A stretch of DNA of 64,000 nt from Cohnella fermenti (GCF_004801405.1 NZ_SSOB01000034.1:26431-90430); one strand, 5' to 3'; shown: positions 33,179 to 41,443, counted from the stretch's first letter. Numbers and translations: made by a program. Notes: generated by a model not told the origin, from the sequence alone.

Positions 33179-34639
33179 TTACAGAATCGGCGACAGCAGT
33201 CGGGTCACCGATTCGCGCAGCTTGTGCATGCGGGGGCGCTTCAGGTACTCCTCGTACGTCCAGAGGCGGGAGTGCTCGATGTCCTTCAAGTAGTTCCGCT
33301 CCAGCTCGCCGACGAGCTCGCGGTCATACAGGAAGGCGTTGATCTCGAAGTTCAGCTTGAAGCTGCGAATGTCGAAGTTGGCCGTGCCGACGGAAGCGAC
33401 CGCGCCGTCGATAATAAGCGTCTTGGCATGGAGGAAGCCGTTCTCGTACAGATAGCATTCCACGCCCAGAGGCAGCAGGTCGCCCACATACGAGTGAGTC
33501 GCCCAGTACACCATCTGGTGGTCGGGAATCGCTGGTATGATCATTTTCACATTGACTCCGGACAGGGCCGCCGTCTGAATCGCATTCACGAGACTCTCGT
33601 CGGGAACGAAGTAAGGCGTCTGAATCCACACGCTCTTGCGGGCCCGGTGAATCATCTTGATGTAGGCGTTGCGAATGTGCTCGTAGCTCTGGTCGGGGCC
33701 GCTGGCGACGATCTGCACCCCTACCTTCCCCTTCTCTTCGTCCGAAACGGACGGAAGGAAGAACTCCGTCTCGACCAACTGCCGCTTGGACGCCATGTTC
33801 CAATCCCGTATAAAATGCCCCTGCATCATCCTCACGGCGCTCCCCGTCATTCTCAGGTGCGTGTCGCGCCAGTAGCCGAAGCGGTCCGCGAGCCCCAGAT
33901 ACTCGTCCCCGACGTTGATTCCCCCGATGTACCCGATCGTCCCGTCGATGATCGCGAGCTTGCGATGGTTGCGGTAATTCACCCGGAAGTTGAGATACGG
34001 CACCTTGGACGGGAAGAACGCCGCCACCTGTCCGCCCGCCTGGAGCAGCGGCTGGAACACGCGGGCGGAGAGCCGGTGGCTGCCGATCGGATCGTACAGG
34101 AACCGGACCTCGACGCCCTGCTCCGCCTTCTCCTTCAGCAGCTCCAACAGTCTGCGCCCGGTATTGTCATCGTTGATGATGTAATACATCAGGTGGATAT
34201 GCGTCGTCGCCGTCCGAATCTCCTCGAACAGGGAGTAGAACTTCTCGTTGCCGTCCTTGAACACCTGAACCGCGTTGTCCTGGGTGTAGAGCGCCTTCGC
34301 GCTGGACAGGTTCATGTAGATCAAGTCCTCGAACCCGGCCATCGACGGATCGTTGTATTCGACGCGGCGCTGGCGGAACTCCTTCTTCTGGTGGTCGGTA
34401 AGCTGCTGGTACAGCTTGTTCCTCCACTTCTTGTCCTTGTAAATCTTCAGACGGCTGAGGTTCTGCCCGAAGATCAGATAGATGATGAAGCCCCCAACGG
34501 GGAAAAACAGAAATATCATCAGCCAAGCCCAGGTGACTCCGACGTTGCGACGCTCAAGGAAGATAACGCTTATGGCCAGAACCAGGTTGATCAGCGTTAT
34601 GACCGTGTAAATGTTCTGCGTGATGGACGACAATGACAT
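33179..34639 (-). CDS. cls: Cardiolipin synthase
   Basis: Joins two phosphatidylglycerol molecules to cardiolipin at the membrane. 486 aa. Two N-terminal transmembrane helices (about 8-27 and 36-57). Phospholipase-D superfamily motifs occur twice: NHRKLAIIDG (His225, Lys227, Asp232) and HAKTLIIDG (His404, Lys406, Asp411), each followed by the GxxN-type segment. Length and order match Bacillus ClsA. Transcribed alone. Confidence 0.96.
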   Translation of the reverse strand: MSLSSITQNIYTVITLINLVLAISVIFLERRNVGVTWAWLMIFLFFPVGGFIIYLIFGQNLSRLKIYKDKKWRNKLYQQLTDHQKKEFRQRRVEYNDPSMAGFEDLIYMNLSSAKALYTQDNAVQVFKDGNEKFYSLFEEIRTATTHIHLMYYIINDDNTGRRLLELLKEKAEQGVEVRFLYDPIGSHRLSARVFQPLLQAGGQVAAFFPSKVPYLNFRVNYRNHRKLAIIDGTIGYIGGINVGDEYLGLADRFGYWRDTHLRMTGSAVRMMQGHFIRDWNMASKRQLVETEFFLPSVSDEEKGKVGVQIVASGPDQSYEHIRNAYIKMIHRARKSVWIQTPYFVPDESLVNAIQTAALSGVNVKMIIPAIPDHQMVYWATHSYVGDLLPLGVECYLYENGFLHAKTLIIDGAVASVGTANFDIRSFKLNFEINAFLYDRELVGELERNYLKDIEHSRLWTYEEYLKRPRMHKLRESVTRLLSPIL

Positions 34640-34765
34640 GCCGATGAACCCTCGTCTCGTGAATGATGGCGGATAACGGTGATAAACGATAACGAACTAC
34701 AACCCCAATCCTAGCACATGGACACGAATTTAGCGATCCTCTATGAAGATTGCGGGCGACGGTTG

Positions 34766-34913
34766 CGGGCGGAGTTGAGGCGAGGCTGCGAGCGGAGTTG
34801 GGGCGAGGCTTGCGAGCGGAGTTGAGGCGAGGCTGCGAGCGGGATTAGGGGGCGAAGCTGGCAGCGGGATCTGGGGCGGGATTGGAGCGAGGCTGGAGGC
34901 GGAGTTGAAGCTT
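34766..34913. repeat. Degenerate 23-26 bp G-rich tandem repeat
   Basis: About six imperfect units with the pattern GCGAGCGGAGTTGAGGCGAG lie side by side in the gap between cls and the nitroreductase. Non-coding. It is the left part of the second repeat island. Confidence 0.75.
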
Positions 34914-34927
34914 GAGCCCGCGAATGA

Positions 34928-35097
34928 ATGCTATTTTTCACATTCATTTTGTGTTTTGAAGGCGTTTTTGCCGGTTTTATGTGGTTTTTCGCATATATCG
35001 GCCGCACCGTCGAAGGTTTGGCCCTCATAAATGCTAAATTTCACATAAAATCTTCATTACCGCCGTCCCCCACCATTTTTTATGTGAAAAACCGCAT
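34928..35097. repeat. Palindrome array 2: four 16-bp palindromes at 51-52 bp period
   Basis: Copies start at 34928, 34979, 35031 and 35082: ATGCTATTTTTCACAT, ATGTGGTTTTTCGCAT, ATGCTAAATTTCACAT and, in inverse orientation, ATGTGAAAAACCGCAT. Spacers are 35, 36 and 35 bp and unlike each other. The number of copies, period and total span (170 bp) equal those of array 1, 20 kb away. Two subtypes (ATGCTA and ATGTGR openings) alternate. No gene is credible in the 630-bp gap. Confidence 0.85.
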
Positions 35098-35145
35098 TCG
35101 CGCGGGCCCGATCATGGATTCGGAGGCCCGGCGATTGCGGCGATG

Positions 35146-35235
35146 GCGACGGTTGCGGAAATGGCGACGATTGCGGAAACTGCGACCACTGCGGAAACTG
35201 CGACCACTGCGGAGACTGCGACGGCTTCGTCGTCC
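35146..35235. repeat. Exact 18-bp tandem repeat
   Basis: Units of the form GCGACCACTGCGGAAACT begin at 35146, 35164, 35182, 35200 and 35218, with few substitutions. It flanks array 2 on the right and reaches toward the nitroreductase stop. Confidence 0.85.
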
Positions 35236-35273
35236 ACTCGGCGACTCCGGCAGGTTCGACACTCGGGCGGGCG

Positions 35274-35759
35274 TTACGGCAGTTCGAACAGCTTATCCTG
35301 AATCGACGTCCGCGGCTTCGCCGGCGGGACTTCTTCCGGATAGCCGACGCCGAAAATTCCGATGACGACGTCCTCGTCCGGAATGCCCAGTATCTCTCTC
35401 ATCTTGGGAGCGGCGGCGAGCGACGACCAGAACGTGCCGGCGCCTTCGCTGTGCGCGGCCAGCATGAAGCTCTGCGCGAAGCAGGCGACGGCGTATGCGT
35501 TCTCTTCCTTCTCGACCGGCAGCGCCGAGCCCTTGGAGGTCATCAGAACGACAAGCGGCGCGCCGCCGAAGTCGGTCTTGTGGTTCAATTCGGCCCGCGT
35601 CTCCGGTCCGACGAACGCAAGCTGCCACGGCTCGGTCATGCGGTGGTTCGGGGAATAAGAGGCAGCTTCCAGCCAAGCGATGACCTTTTCTTTATCGATG
35701 GCGTCCGCCTTGAATTGTTTGATGTTGCGGCGTGACGTGATGGCTTCGATCGTGTTCAT
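35274..35759 (-). CDS. Nitroreductase-family protein
   Basis: FMN-dependent NAD(P)H oxidoreductase fold. 161 aa, shorter than the usual 180-220. N-terminal TSRRNIKQFKADAI (about 8-21) carries the Arg/Ser residues that bind the FMN phosphate; AASYSPNHRMTEPWQLAFVG (about 32-51) is the second FMN region. The FGVGYPEE segment (about 137-144) is the conserved C-terminal GYP motif. Transcribed alone from a start with a GGGAG site. A perfect 16-bp palindrome overlaps its promoter region, so it is probably regulated by a dimeric repressor. The physiological substrate is unknown. Confidence 0.9.
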   Translation of the reverse strand: MNTIEAITSRRNIKQFKADAIDKEKVIAWLEAASYSPNHRMTEPWQLAFVGPETRAELNHKTDFGGAPLVVLMTSKGSALPVEKEENAYAVACFAQSFMLAAHSEGAGTFWSSLAAAPKMREILGIPDEDVVIGIFGVGYPEEVPPAKPRTSIQDKLFELP

Positions 35760-35791
35760 GGGCAGGGAGTCTCCTTCGCTTGACGGATATT

Positions 35792-35807
35792 ATACGATAT
35801 ATCGTAT
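35792..35807. promoter_or_regulatory. Perfect 16-bp palindrome upstream of the nitroreductase gene
   Basis: ATACGATATATCGTAT, centred 40 bp before the start codon, in a TA-rich promoter segment. It is a likely operator; the cognate regulator is not in the window in an obvious place. Confidence 0.6.
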
Positions 35808-35874
35808 TTGGTCGATTGGTTGCATTGTATACGGGCCTGCCTAGCTTTGTCAAGACGGATGCGCAATAACGGCC

Positions 35875-35914
35875 ACAGCCCCGAAGGCGCCGTCATCGGC
35901 GTCCTCGGGGCTGT
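35875..35914 (-). terminator. Hairpin terminator at the end of the sulfonate operon
   Basis: ACAGCCCCGA / TCGGGGCTGT, 10 perfect pairs, extended by imperfect GGCGCC/GGCGTCC pairing. It lies 22 bp past the permease stop. No long T run, so it may work with other factors. Confidence 0.6.
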
Positions 35915-35935
35915 CCGAGCGATTGCTATTCGCGA

Positions 35936-36739
35936 TTAACGTCTCGCCCCGGACGAGATGACGACGCCGTAGCGGCGAAGCAGCTTATGTCCGAGCCAGC
36001 CGACCGCGCGATCCGTGATGAAGCCCATCAGGCCGAGGCTGATCAAGCCGACGAAGATCCAATCCGTCCGGAAGAACAAGCGGGAGTTCCAGATCAGGAA
36101 GCCGACGCCTTCGTTCGCGGCCATCATCTCCGCACCGATGATCGCCATGTAGGAGGTGCCCATCGCGATGCGGATGCCGGTGAACATGTAGGGCGTCGTG
36201 GCCGGAATGACGACATGCAGCAGAATCTGCCACTCGGACGCCCCCATGCTGCGCGCGGAACGAACCTTGTCTTCCTCCAGCGCCAGAACGCCGGTCAGCG
36301 TGTTCATCATGACGATGAACAGCGTCGCGTACAGAATGAGCGCAATCTTCGATTGCTCGCCGATGCCGAACCAGACGAGGAACAGCGTGATGAAGGCGAT
36401 GGGCGGAATGAAGCGGATGAAGTTCAGGAACGGCTCCGCGATGGCGCGGATCGGCGACACTCTGCCGATGATCAGGCCGACGGGAATGGCGATCAGGCTG
36501 CCGAGCGACCATCCGACCAGCACGCGGTAGAAGCTGACGCCGATGTCCTTCGCAAGCGATCCGTCCTCCATCAGTTCCTTCGCCCCGCGCCAAGTCTCCG
36601 CGACTCCGGGAACGACTTCCGGGCCGTAAATCCACGCTCCGACCTGCCAGACGGCAAGCACCAGCAGCCAGAGCAGCACGATAGGGAACCACTTGGCGGC
36701 GCGCGGCTTGTACGCAGATGACTTTGTGGACAGCTTCAT
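35936..36739 (-). CDS. ssuC: Aliphatic sulfonate ABC transporter permease
   Basis: 267 aa, six transmembrane helices, BPD-transp-1 fold. The cytosolic EAA loop is EWQILLHVVIPATTPYMFTG (about 179-198), as in SsuC/TauC/NrtB. The start overlaps ssuB by 4 bp (36736-36739). It forms the channel of the importer with SsuB and the binding protein. Nitrate, taurine or thiamine-precursor transporters share the fold; the adjacent arylsulfotransferase-like gene argues for a sulfur substrate. Confidence 0.88.
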   Translation of the reverse strand: MKLSTKSSAYKPRAAKWFPIVLLWLLVLAVWQVGAWIYGPEVVPGVAETWRGAKELMEDGSLAKDIGVSFYRVLVGWSLGSLIAIPVGLIIGRVSPIRAIAEPFLNFIRFIPPIAFITLFLVWFGIGEQSKIALILYATLFIVMMNTLTGVLALEEDKVRSARSMGASEWQILLHVVIPATTPYMFTGIRIAMGTSYMAIIGAEMMAANEGVGFLIWNSRLFFRTDWIFVGLISLGLMGFITDRAVGWLGHKLLRRYGVVISSGARR

Positions 36740-37539
36740 GGATATGCGCCTCCTTCGAGAGCGGCTTCGAAGTGCGACTGGATGCGCCGCTGCAGCGCCT
36801 GGAATTCGGGAGCCGTCGCATCGCGCGGATAATCCATCGGCACATCGTAGATGTCCGTGATGCGCGAATTCGGACCGGCGGACATGACCGCGATGCGCTC
36901 TCCGAGCAGGATCGCTTCCTGAATGTCGTGCGTCACGAAGATAACGGTCTTGTTCGTCTCCCGCCAGATCTGGCTAAGCTCCTTCTGCATCGTTCGCCGC
37001 GTCATCGCGTCGAGCGCGCCGAACGGTTCGTCCATGAGCAGGATCGCCGGATCGTTGGCCAGCACCCGCGCGAGCTGCACGCGCTGCTTCATGCCGCCGG
37101 ACAGCTCGCGCGGGAACTTGTTCTCGTGTCCGGACAAGCCAACCATGCGGATGAACCGATCGGAGATTCGCCGCCGCTCCTCCTTGGGCGTCTTCTTCAT
37201 CTTAAGTCCGAACTCCACGTTCTGGAGGACGGTCAACCAAGGGAACAGCGAGGAGTCGGCCTGCTGGAAGACGACCGCGCGGTCGCGCCCCGGCTTATCG
37301 ACTTCGACATTGCCTACCCGCAGTTGCCCCGCCGTCTTGGACACGAAGCCGGCGATCATGTTCAGCAGCGTCGACTTGCCGCAGCCGCTCGGGCCGAGGA
37401 GCACGAAGAACTCCCCGCCCTTAACGACCAAGTCGACGTCTTTGATAATGTAATGCAACGAGCCCTGCTTCGGACCGCCGTAGCTCTTGTCCAAGCCCTC
37501 GATCGTAATGACGCTGGATGCCGAATGAGCGGATGACAT
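36736..37539 (-). CDS. ssuB: Sulfonate/taurine ABC transporter ATPase
   Basis: 267 aa. Walker A GPSGCGKST (49-57), signature LSGGMKQR (about 146-153), Walker B ILLMDEPFGALD, and His in TVIFVTHDIQEA. The PSGCGKST and FGALD variants are standard in the SsuB/TauB/NrtD group. It sits between the binding protein (12 bp upstream) and permease (4-bp overlap). Confidence 0.9.
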   Translation of the reverse strand: MSSAHSASSVITIEGLDKSYGGPKQGSLHYIIKDVDLVVKGGEFFVLLGPSGCGKSTLLNMIAGFVSKTAGQLRVGNVEVDKPGRDRAVVFQQADSSLFPWLTVLQNVEFGLKMKKTPKEERRRISDRFIRMVGLSGHENKFPRELSGGMKQRVQLARVLANDPAILLMDEPFGALDAMTRRTMQKELSQIWRETNKTVIFVTHDIQEAILLGERIAVMSAGPNSRITDIYDVPMDYPRDATAPEFQALQRRIQSHFEAALEGGAYP

Positions 37540-37551
37540 GACCGTTCCCTC

Positions 37552-38583
37552 CTATTGACCGTAGTCGACCCGGTCCGGAACCGCCTGCTTCAGGCTATCG
37601 AGGTTCAGCTTCGCGGTCAGATCGAAGTCGTCCTTGATAATTCCGGCGGACAGCATGTACGCCTTCTGCTTGCTCAGGCTGTCGAACGAAGCCTGGGAGA
37701 AGCCGATATTCCAGTTGTTCGTCGCCAGATCCCGGATCGTCGCGTCCTTGGGCTGCTTCGTCTCCTTGAACAGAATATCGGCTGTCTCGTCCGGGTTCGC
37801 GCTGACGAACTTCGAAGCTTCGTCGAGCGCGCGCAGGAAGTTCGCCACGCCTTCCGGCTCCTTCTGAATGAAGTCGTTCGTTGCGATCACGTCGCCTCCG
37901 ATTCTGACCGTCGTCTTGGACATGTCGGTCAGCTCATGAGCCCCTTCGATGCCGTCGAACTTCTCGATCAGCGCCGCGCCGACGACCCAGGTGGCGTCGA
38001 TCTCGCCTTTCTTCAGCGCAATGTAGGCTTCATCGAAGCCGCCTTGTCCGATCTGTTCGGTATCGGCGGCAGACACGCCGCTCGCCTTCAGGTATTCGTC
38101 CCACAGATAAGGAAGAAACGTGCCGCGCAGCGTGCTGAGCTTCTTGCCCTTCAGATCGGATGCCTGTTGAATGTCGTCTTGGGCATAAAGCTTCCATTGC
38201 GCCGCCGACTGGTCGGTATCCGTCCCGGTAGCCGCGATGATGGAATAGTCGCCCTTGCTCACCGCGTTAAGAATCGGGAAGTCCGCTCCCCACGCGATGT
38301 CGACCTGCTTGATGAACAACGAGTTGATGCCTTCGGCGGGCGTGGCGAACGTGACGATCTCGGCATCGATGCCGTACTTCTCGAAGATGCCTTTGGTCTT
38401 CGCGACCCGGAAGACCGGGTTGGTCGAGATGTCGGCGATCTTCAGTTGGATTGGATCGGCCGGCTTGGTCGAAGCCGCGGCCGAATCGTCGTTCTTGCTG
38501 CCGCAGCCCGTCGCGACGGCGGAGATTAGCGCAAGCGACACGAGCAGGCCGGACAAGGAACGCGAGGACTTGAATTTGGACAT
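37552..38583 (-). CDS. ssuA: Sulfonate-type ABC substrate-binding lipoprotein
   Basis: 343 aa from ATG 38583 (CAGGAGGAG site); the frame open further upstream overlaps the preceding gene and is not coding. Lipobox VATGC with Cys27. The NMT1/SsuA-type fold starts at IQLKIADISTNPVFRVAKTKGIFEKYGI (about 45-72 by position). The helix-loop GADFPILNAVSKGDY (about 99-113) is the usual ligand-pocket turn. Ligand could be an alkane- or arylsulfonate. It lies 53 bp after the arylsulfotransferase-like gene. Confidence 0.88.
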   Translation of the reverse strand: MSKFKSSRSLSGLLVSLALISAVATGCGSKNDDSAAASTKPADPIQLKIADISTNPVFRVAKTKGIFEKYGIDAEIVTFATPAEGINSLFIKQVDIAWGADFPILNAVSKGDYSIIAATGTDTDQSAAQWKLYAQDDIQQASDLKGKKLSTLRGTFLPYLWDEYLKASGVSAADTEQIGQGGFDEAYIALKKGEIDATWVVGAALIEKFDGIEGAHELTDMSKTTVRIGGDVIATNDFIQKEPEGVANFLRALDEASKFVSANPDETADILFKETKQPKDATIRDLATNNWNIGFSQASFDSLSKQKAYMLSAGIIKDDFDLTAKLNLDSLKQAVPDRVDYGQ

Positions 38584-38636
38584 GGATACTCCTCCTGATT
38601 GGCGAATGAATGGACGAACGGGCGAACGGGCGAAAA

Positions 38637-40085
38637 TCATTCCTGACCGGCAGGCTTCTCGTCTACGCTGGGGACGCAGAACGCTCCTTCGTCGAGCGAA
38701 TCCGTCGTTCCCGCCACCTTGACGGACGAGGCAGCGCCTCTCGCTGCGGCGCCCGGCACCCGGTAGTCGGCGACATCGATCGCAACGATCGCTTCCTCGC
38801 TCGGCTTCTTGAGCTGCGGAACCCATTCGTAAGGGACGCGATAGGCGCGATAGACCATGTTCGCGTTGATCTTGTTCTTGTAAGGCGAGATGTATTCCCA
38901 TACGAGTTCATGCTCCCGCGTTACTTCGAAGATCCGTCCGTCCGCGCCTTCCGTGATCAGCGTGTTGCCGTTCGGCAGGCGCTGCGCGGAGCTGATATAC
39001 GGGCTGTAGAAGCGATAGGAATCGAGCGGCTGCAGATAGCCGGCTTCGGTCGGCGTGTACTGCCAGACGATCTCCAGCGTGACGGGGTCGATCTCGAGCA
39101 CCCGCGAGTGATCGCGAACCGCATTCTTCTGGCCGTAAGGAGACGCCGGGTTCGGCAAGCCGTAGCCGCCCCATCCGCCGTTGTCGAACACGAGCAGATT
39201 GCCTTCTCCCGGCAGTCCGCGCGGAATGATGTGCGCATGATGCTGGCCGATAATCCAACCGAGATGCTTCACTTCCGGCTTCGAGAAGTCCGGGCCGAGC
39301 TGCCAGACGATCTTGCCGGTACGGCGGTCGGTGATGGCGATAATGTTGGATTCCCGGGCGTCCCAGATAATGTTGCCCGGATGGAAGCGTTCGTCTCCGG
39401 CATCGTAGAACCGGTTCGGCCCCACCCATGACGCGGAGTTGATATGCATCCAGTCGCCGCCGGTATTGCCCCCGAAGTGGCGGCCGTTGGGGTCTCGGAA
39501 CAGCACGTTCTTCGCGGCCTCGTCGAAGCCCAGCTCCGCGAAGTGATCGCTGACCGCCCACTCCCAGAGGATATTGCCTTGCCAGTCGACCTCGATGATC
39601 GCATCGTCGAGCAGCAGCTTATCCGAGATATCCGGATTGGTCACATTGCGGTGAACGAGCAGCAGCGTGCGGCCTCCATCGGTGCTCGGCTCCTGGCCGG
39701 GCGCGTAATACCCGACCGGGCTGCCTTCGCGCTGATGATCGTGATGGACGCGCGCCATCCATTGCGGCTCATTGTCCGGGTCCTCGATGAATTCGTAGCG
39801 GTTGAATCGCCAGACGATATTGCCCTCCCAATCCACCTGCACCAGGTCGGCCTCGTCCTGGAAGCCGTACTTGGGATCGCGGGCTTTGGTGTGCCCCGTC
39901 ACGTAACCGCCCGGCAGGATCTTATTCGGGAAGCCGCGAAGTCCCTCCCACAGATGAACTTCCTTGCCGCTCATGTCGATCAGCAGCGCGCCGACGTCGG
40001 CCGCCTGGAAGATCGTGTAGCCGCTCCAAGCTCGCTCAGGCAAATAAAAGGTCGTTCCGGTCGGATAAATCGTAGGGTGTCCCAT
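38637..40085 (-). CDS. Arylsulfotransferase-like (ASST) beta-propeller protein
   Basis: 482 aa. Tryptophan-containing blade repeats are visible: VDWEGNIVW (84-92), VDWQGNILW (166-174), GKIVWQLG (257-264), LEIVWQYT (337-344) and HELVWEYI (392-399). The histidine-rich stretches HHDHQ (114-118) and GQHHAHIIP (280-288) resemble the active-site region of arylsulfate sulfotransferases, which move sulfuryl groups between phenolic esters via a histidine. There is no signal peptide, whereas classic ASST enzymes are exported, so this one should act in the cytosol. It lies in the same unit as the sulfonate transporter. A sulfur-scavenging role is inferred. Confidence 0.82.
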   Translation of the reverse strand: MGHPTIYPTGTTFYLPERAWSGYTIFQAADVGALLIDMSGKEVHLWEGLRGFPNKILPGGYVTGHTKARDPKYGFQDEADLVQVDWEGNIVWRFNRYEFIEDPDNEPQWMARVHHDHQREGSPVGYYAPGQEPSTDGGRTLLLVHRNVTNPDISDKLLLDDAIIEVDWQGNILWEWAVSDHFAELGFDEAAKNVLFRDPNGRHFGGNTGGDWMHINSASWVGPNRFYDAGDERFHPGNIIWDARESNIIAITDRRTGKIVWQLGPDFSKPEVKHLGWIIGQHHAHIIPRGLPGEGNLLVFDNGGWGGYGLPNPASPYGQKNAVRDHSRVLEIDPVTLEIVWQYTPTEAGYLQPLDSYRFYSPYISSAQRLPNGNTLITEGADGRIFEVTREHELVWEYISPYKNKINANMVYRAYRVPYEWVPQLKKPSEEAIVAIDVADYRVPGAAARGAASSVKVAGTTDSLDEGAFCVPSVDEKPAGQE

Positions 40086-40106
40086 GTCGCTCTCTCCTCG
40101 TATAGG

Positions 40107-40649
40107 TTAGTAGTTTAAAAACTTGTTCGGCTGAGGCGGCGATTCCGTCTGTCGGTCATCATCCCGCTCTATCCGTCTCTCATTCTTGCGGGCGCGCTCC
40201 AGAACGATGTCCGAGAAGCGCTCCAGTCGATCGGCGATCCGTAGAAAAGCCGTCCTCTGCGTCTCGAGCTCCTGTACCGTGAGTCCGCCGAACAGCAGCT
40301 CGATACAGAGAGGCCCGATGTCCCGATTCCTCGCGAGCAGCGCCCGCCCGTCGTCGGTTATGGAGAGCAGCACCGTTCGGCGGTCCTCCGACATCCGTCT
40401 CCGAACGGCGAAGCCCTTCTCTTCGAGCTTGTCGCATAAGGCGGTGATCGCCCCGGACGTCAAATCCAGCTCCTCCGCCAAGTCGCGCAGCTTCTGCTCC
40501 CCGTCGCGAAGCACCTTCTGCAGGATCAGCATGCCGGGCAATGCGATGCCTTCGATCGAGATTTTGTCGCGTTCCTTCACGAATCTGCGCACCACTCTGC
40601 GGAACAGCCAATCAATCTCTTCGAGCCTAGACCACTCGCTGTTTGTCAT
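40107..40649 (-). CDS. MarR-family regulator heading the sulfur operon
   Basis: 180 aa from ATG 40649; GGAGGAAG lies about 13 bases before it, a long spacing. The winged helix covers about 30-110: LPGMLILQKVLRDGEQKLRDLA, recognition helix SGAITALCDKLEEKGFA and wing RRRMSEDRRTVLLSITDDG. The C-terminal tail is charged, with Arg/Asp runs. It is followed 21 bp later by the ASST-like gene, then ssuABC, and so probably regulates the sulfur operon itself. Its mRNA leader carries a terminator (40684-40730), an uncommon second layer of control for a MarR gene. Confidence 0.88.
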   Translation of the reverse strand: MTNSEWSRLEEIDWLFRRVVRRFVKERDKISIEGIALPGMLILQKVLRDGEQKLRDLAEELDLTSGAITALCDKLEEKGFAVRRRMSEDRRTVLLSITDDGRALLARNRDIGPLCIELLFGGLTVQELETQRTAFLRIADRLERFSDIVLERARKNERRIERDDDRQTESPPQPNKFLNY

Positions 40650-40683
40650 GAGATCTCTTTGTCTTCCTCCTCCCGCCGCACCG

Positions 40684-40733
40684 GCCAAAAAAAAGACCCC
40701 AACAGCCCCCCGATGCGGGAGACGTTGCGGCCT
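40684..40733 (-). terminator. Terminator inside the leader of the marR-ASST-ssu operon
   Basis: On the minus strand, CC-CAAC pairs with GTTG-GG and CCCG with CGGG (loop CAT), followed by GGGGTC and eight T residues. It lies between the promoter and the marR start, where only this operon can be transcribed, so it should act as an attenuator. The 5' arm segment CTCCCGC can alternatively pair with GCGGGAG at the ribosome site (about 40670-40676). Confidence 0.7.
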
Positions 40734-40766
40734 TTGGCATGTCCAATCGGCGTATGAAATTGCTTT

Positions 40767-40787
40767 AATGCTAAATTAATGAGCATT
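40767..40787. promoter_or_regulatory. Inverted repeat just downstream of the marR start site
   Basis: AATGCT-N9-AGCATT, perfect 6-bp arms, about 10-30 bp after the expected transcription start. It is a possible autoregulatory MarR site. Confidence 0.45.
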
Positions 40788-40803
40788 GAAAGACGTTGAA
40801 TCG

Positions 40804-40832
40804 ATATTAAACCATTAATTCTTACCTGTCAA
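40804..40832 (-). promoter_or_regulatory. sigma-A promoter of the marR-ASST-ssuABC operon
   Basis: On the minus strand, TTGACA (40832-40827), exactly 17 bp, TAATAT (40809-40804): near-consensus. The transcript would begin near 40797, giving a leader of about 150 nt. Confidence 0.85.
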
Positions 40833-40942
40833 GTATGAATTAAAAATCGCCAGCCATCGGCTTCGACCGGCACGAATGACAAGCTTTGGTTTTCTGCTTA
40901 TACTTGTTAAAATAAATTTGAACACACTAAGGAGATGAACCT

Positions 40943-41395
40943 ATGGCAGGAACCAACTTGCTGCGGATGGACAATGTCGGCATCGTTGTAGAATCCCTCG
41001 ATAACGCAATCTCGTTCTTCGAGGAGATCGGCTTGAAGCTCGAAGGGCGAACGACGGTCGAAGGCGAATGGGCCGGTCGCGTAACCGGGCTGGGTTCACA
41101 GTGCGTAGAGATTGCGATGATGGTTACCCCGGATGGCCACAGCCGACTTGAGCTTTCGCGATTCCTCACCCCTCCGACGATATCGGATCACCGAACGGCT
41201 CCTGTCAATGCCCTCGGTTATCTGCGCGTTATGTTCGCCGTGGAAGACATTGACGAATTGGTATCCAGACTCCTGAAGCGCGGCGCTCAGCTCGTTGGCG
41301 AAGTGGTTCAGTACAAGAACTCGTATCGGCTCTGCTACATTCGTGGAATTGAAGGACTTCTAATCGGCCTGGCGGAACAGCTCGACAATAAATAA
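40943..41395 (+). CDS. VOC (glyoxalase/bleomycin-resistance) family protein
   Basis: 150 aa, two beta-alpha-beta-beta-beta modules: about 5-65 (MDNVGIVVESLDNAISFFEEIGL) and about 85-150 (YLRVMFAVEDIDELVSRLLKRG). The VOC fold uses paired metal ligands, but the exact residues cannot be assigned. Members include glyoxalases, dioxygenases and antibiotic-binding proteins, so no reaction is proposed. ATG 40943 follows AAGGAG. Divergent from the sulfur operon. A near-perfect 17-bp hairpin follows. Confidence 0.9.
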   Translation: MAGTNLLRMDNVGIVVESLDNAISFFEEIGLKLEGRTTVEGEWAGRVTGLGSQCVEIAMMVTPDGHSRLELSRFLTPPTISDHRTAPVNALGYLRVMFAVEDIDELVSRLLKRGAQLVGEVVQYKNSYRLCYIRGIEGLLIGLAEQLDNK

Positions 41396-41403
41396 GCGAC
41401 GCA

Positions 41404-41443
41404 GATAAGCAGACCGCCTCTTCAACGAGGCGGTCTGCTTATC
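41404..41443. terminator. Hairpin after the VOC gene
   Basis: Perfect 17-bp stem (GATAAGCAGACCGCCTC and its complement) with loop TTCAAC, directly after the VOC stop. No T run. Confidence 0.75.

Noticed and set aside
40690..40800. SAM (S-box) or T-box riboswitch before the sulfur operon
   Set aside because: Neither the S-box conserved core nor the T-box AGGGTGG element is present in the leader; only the terminator is clear.
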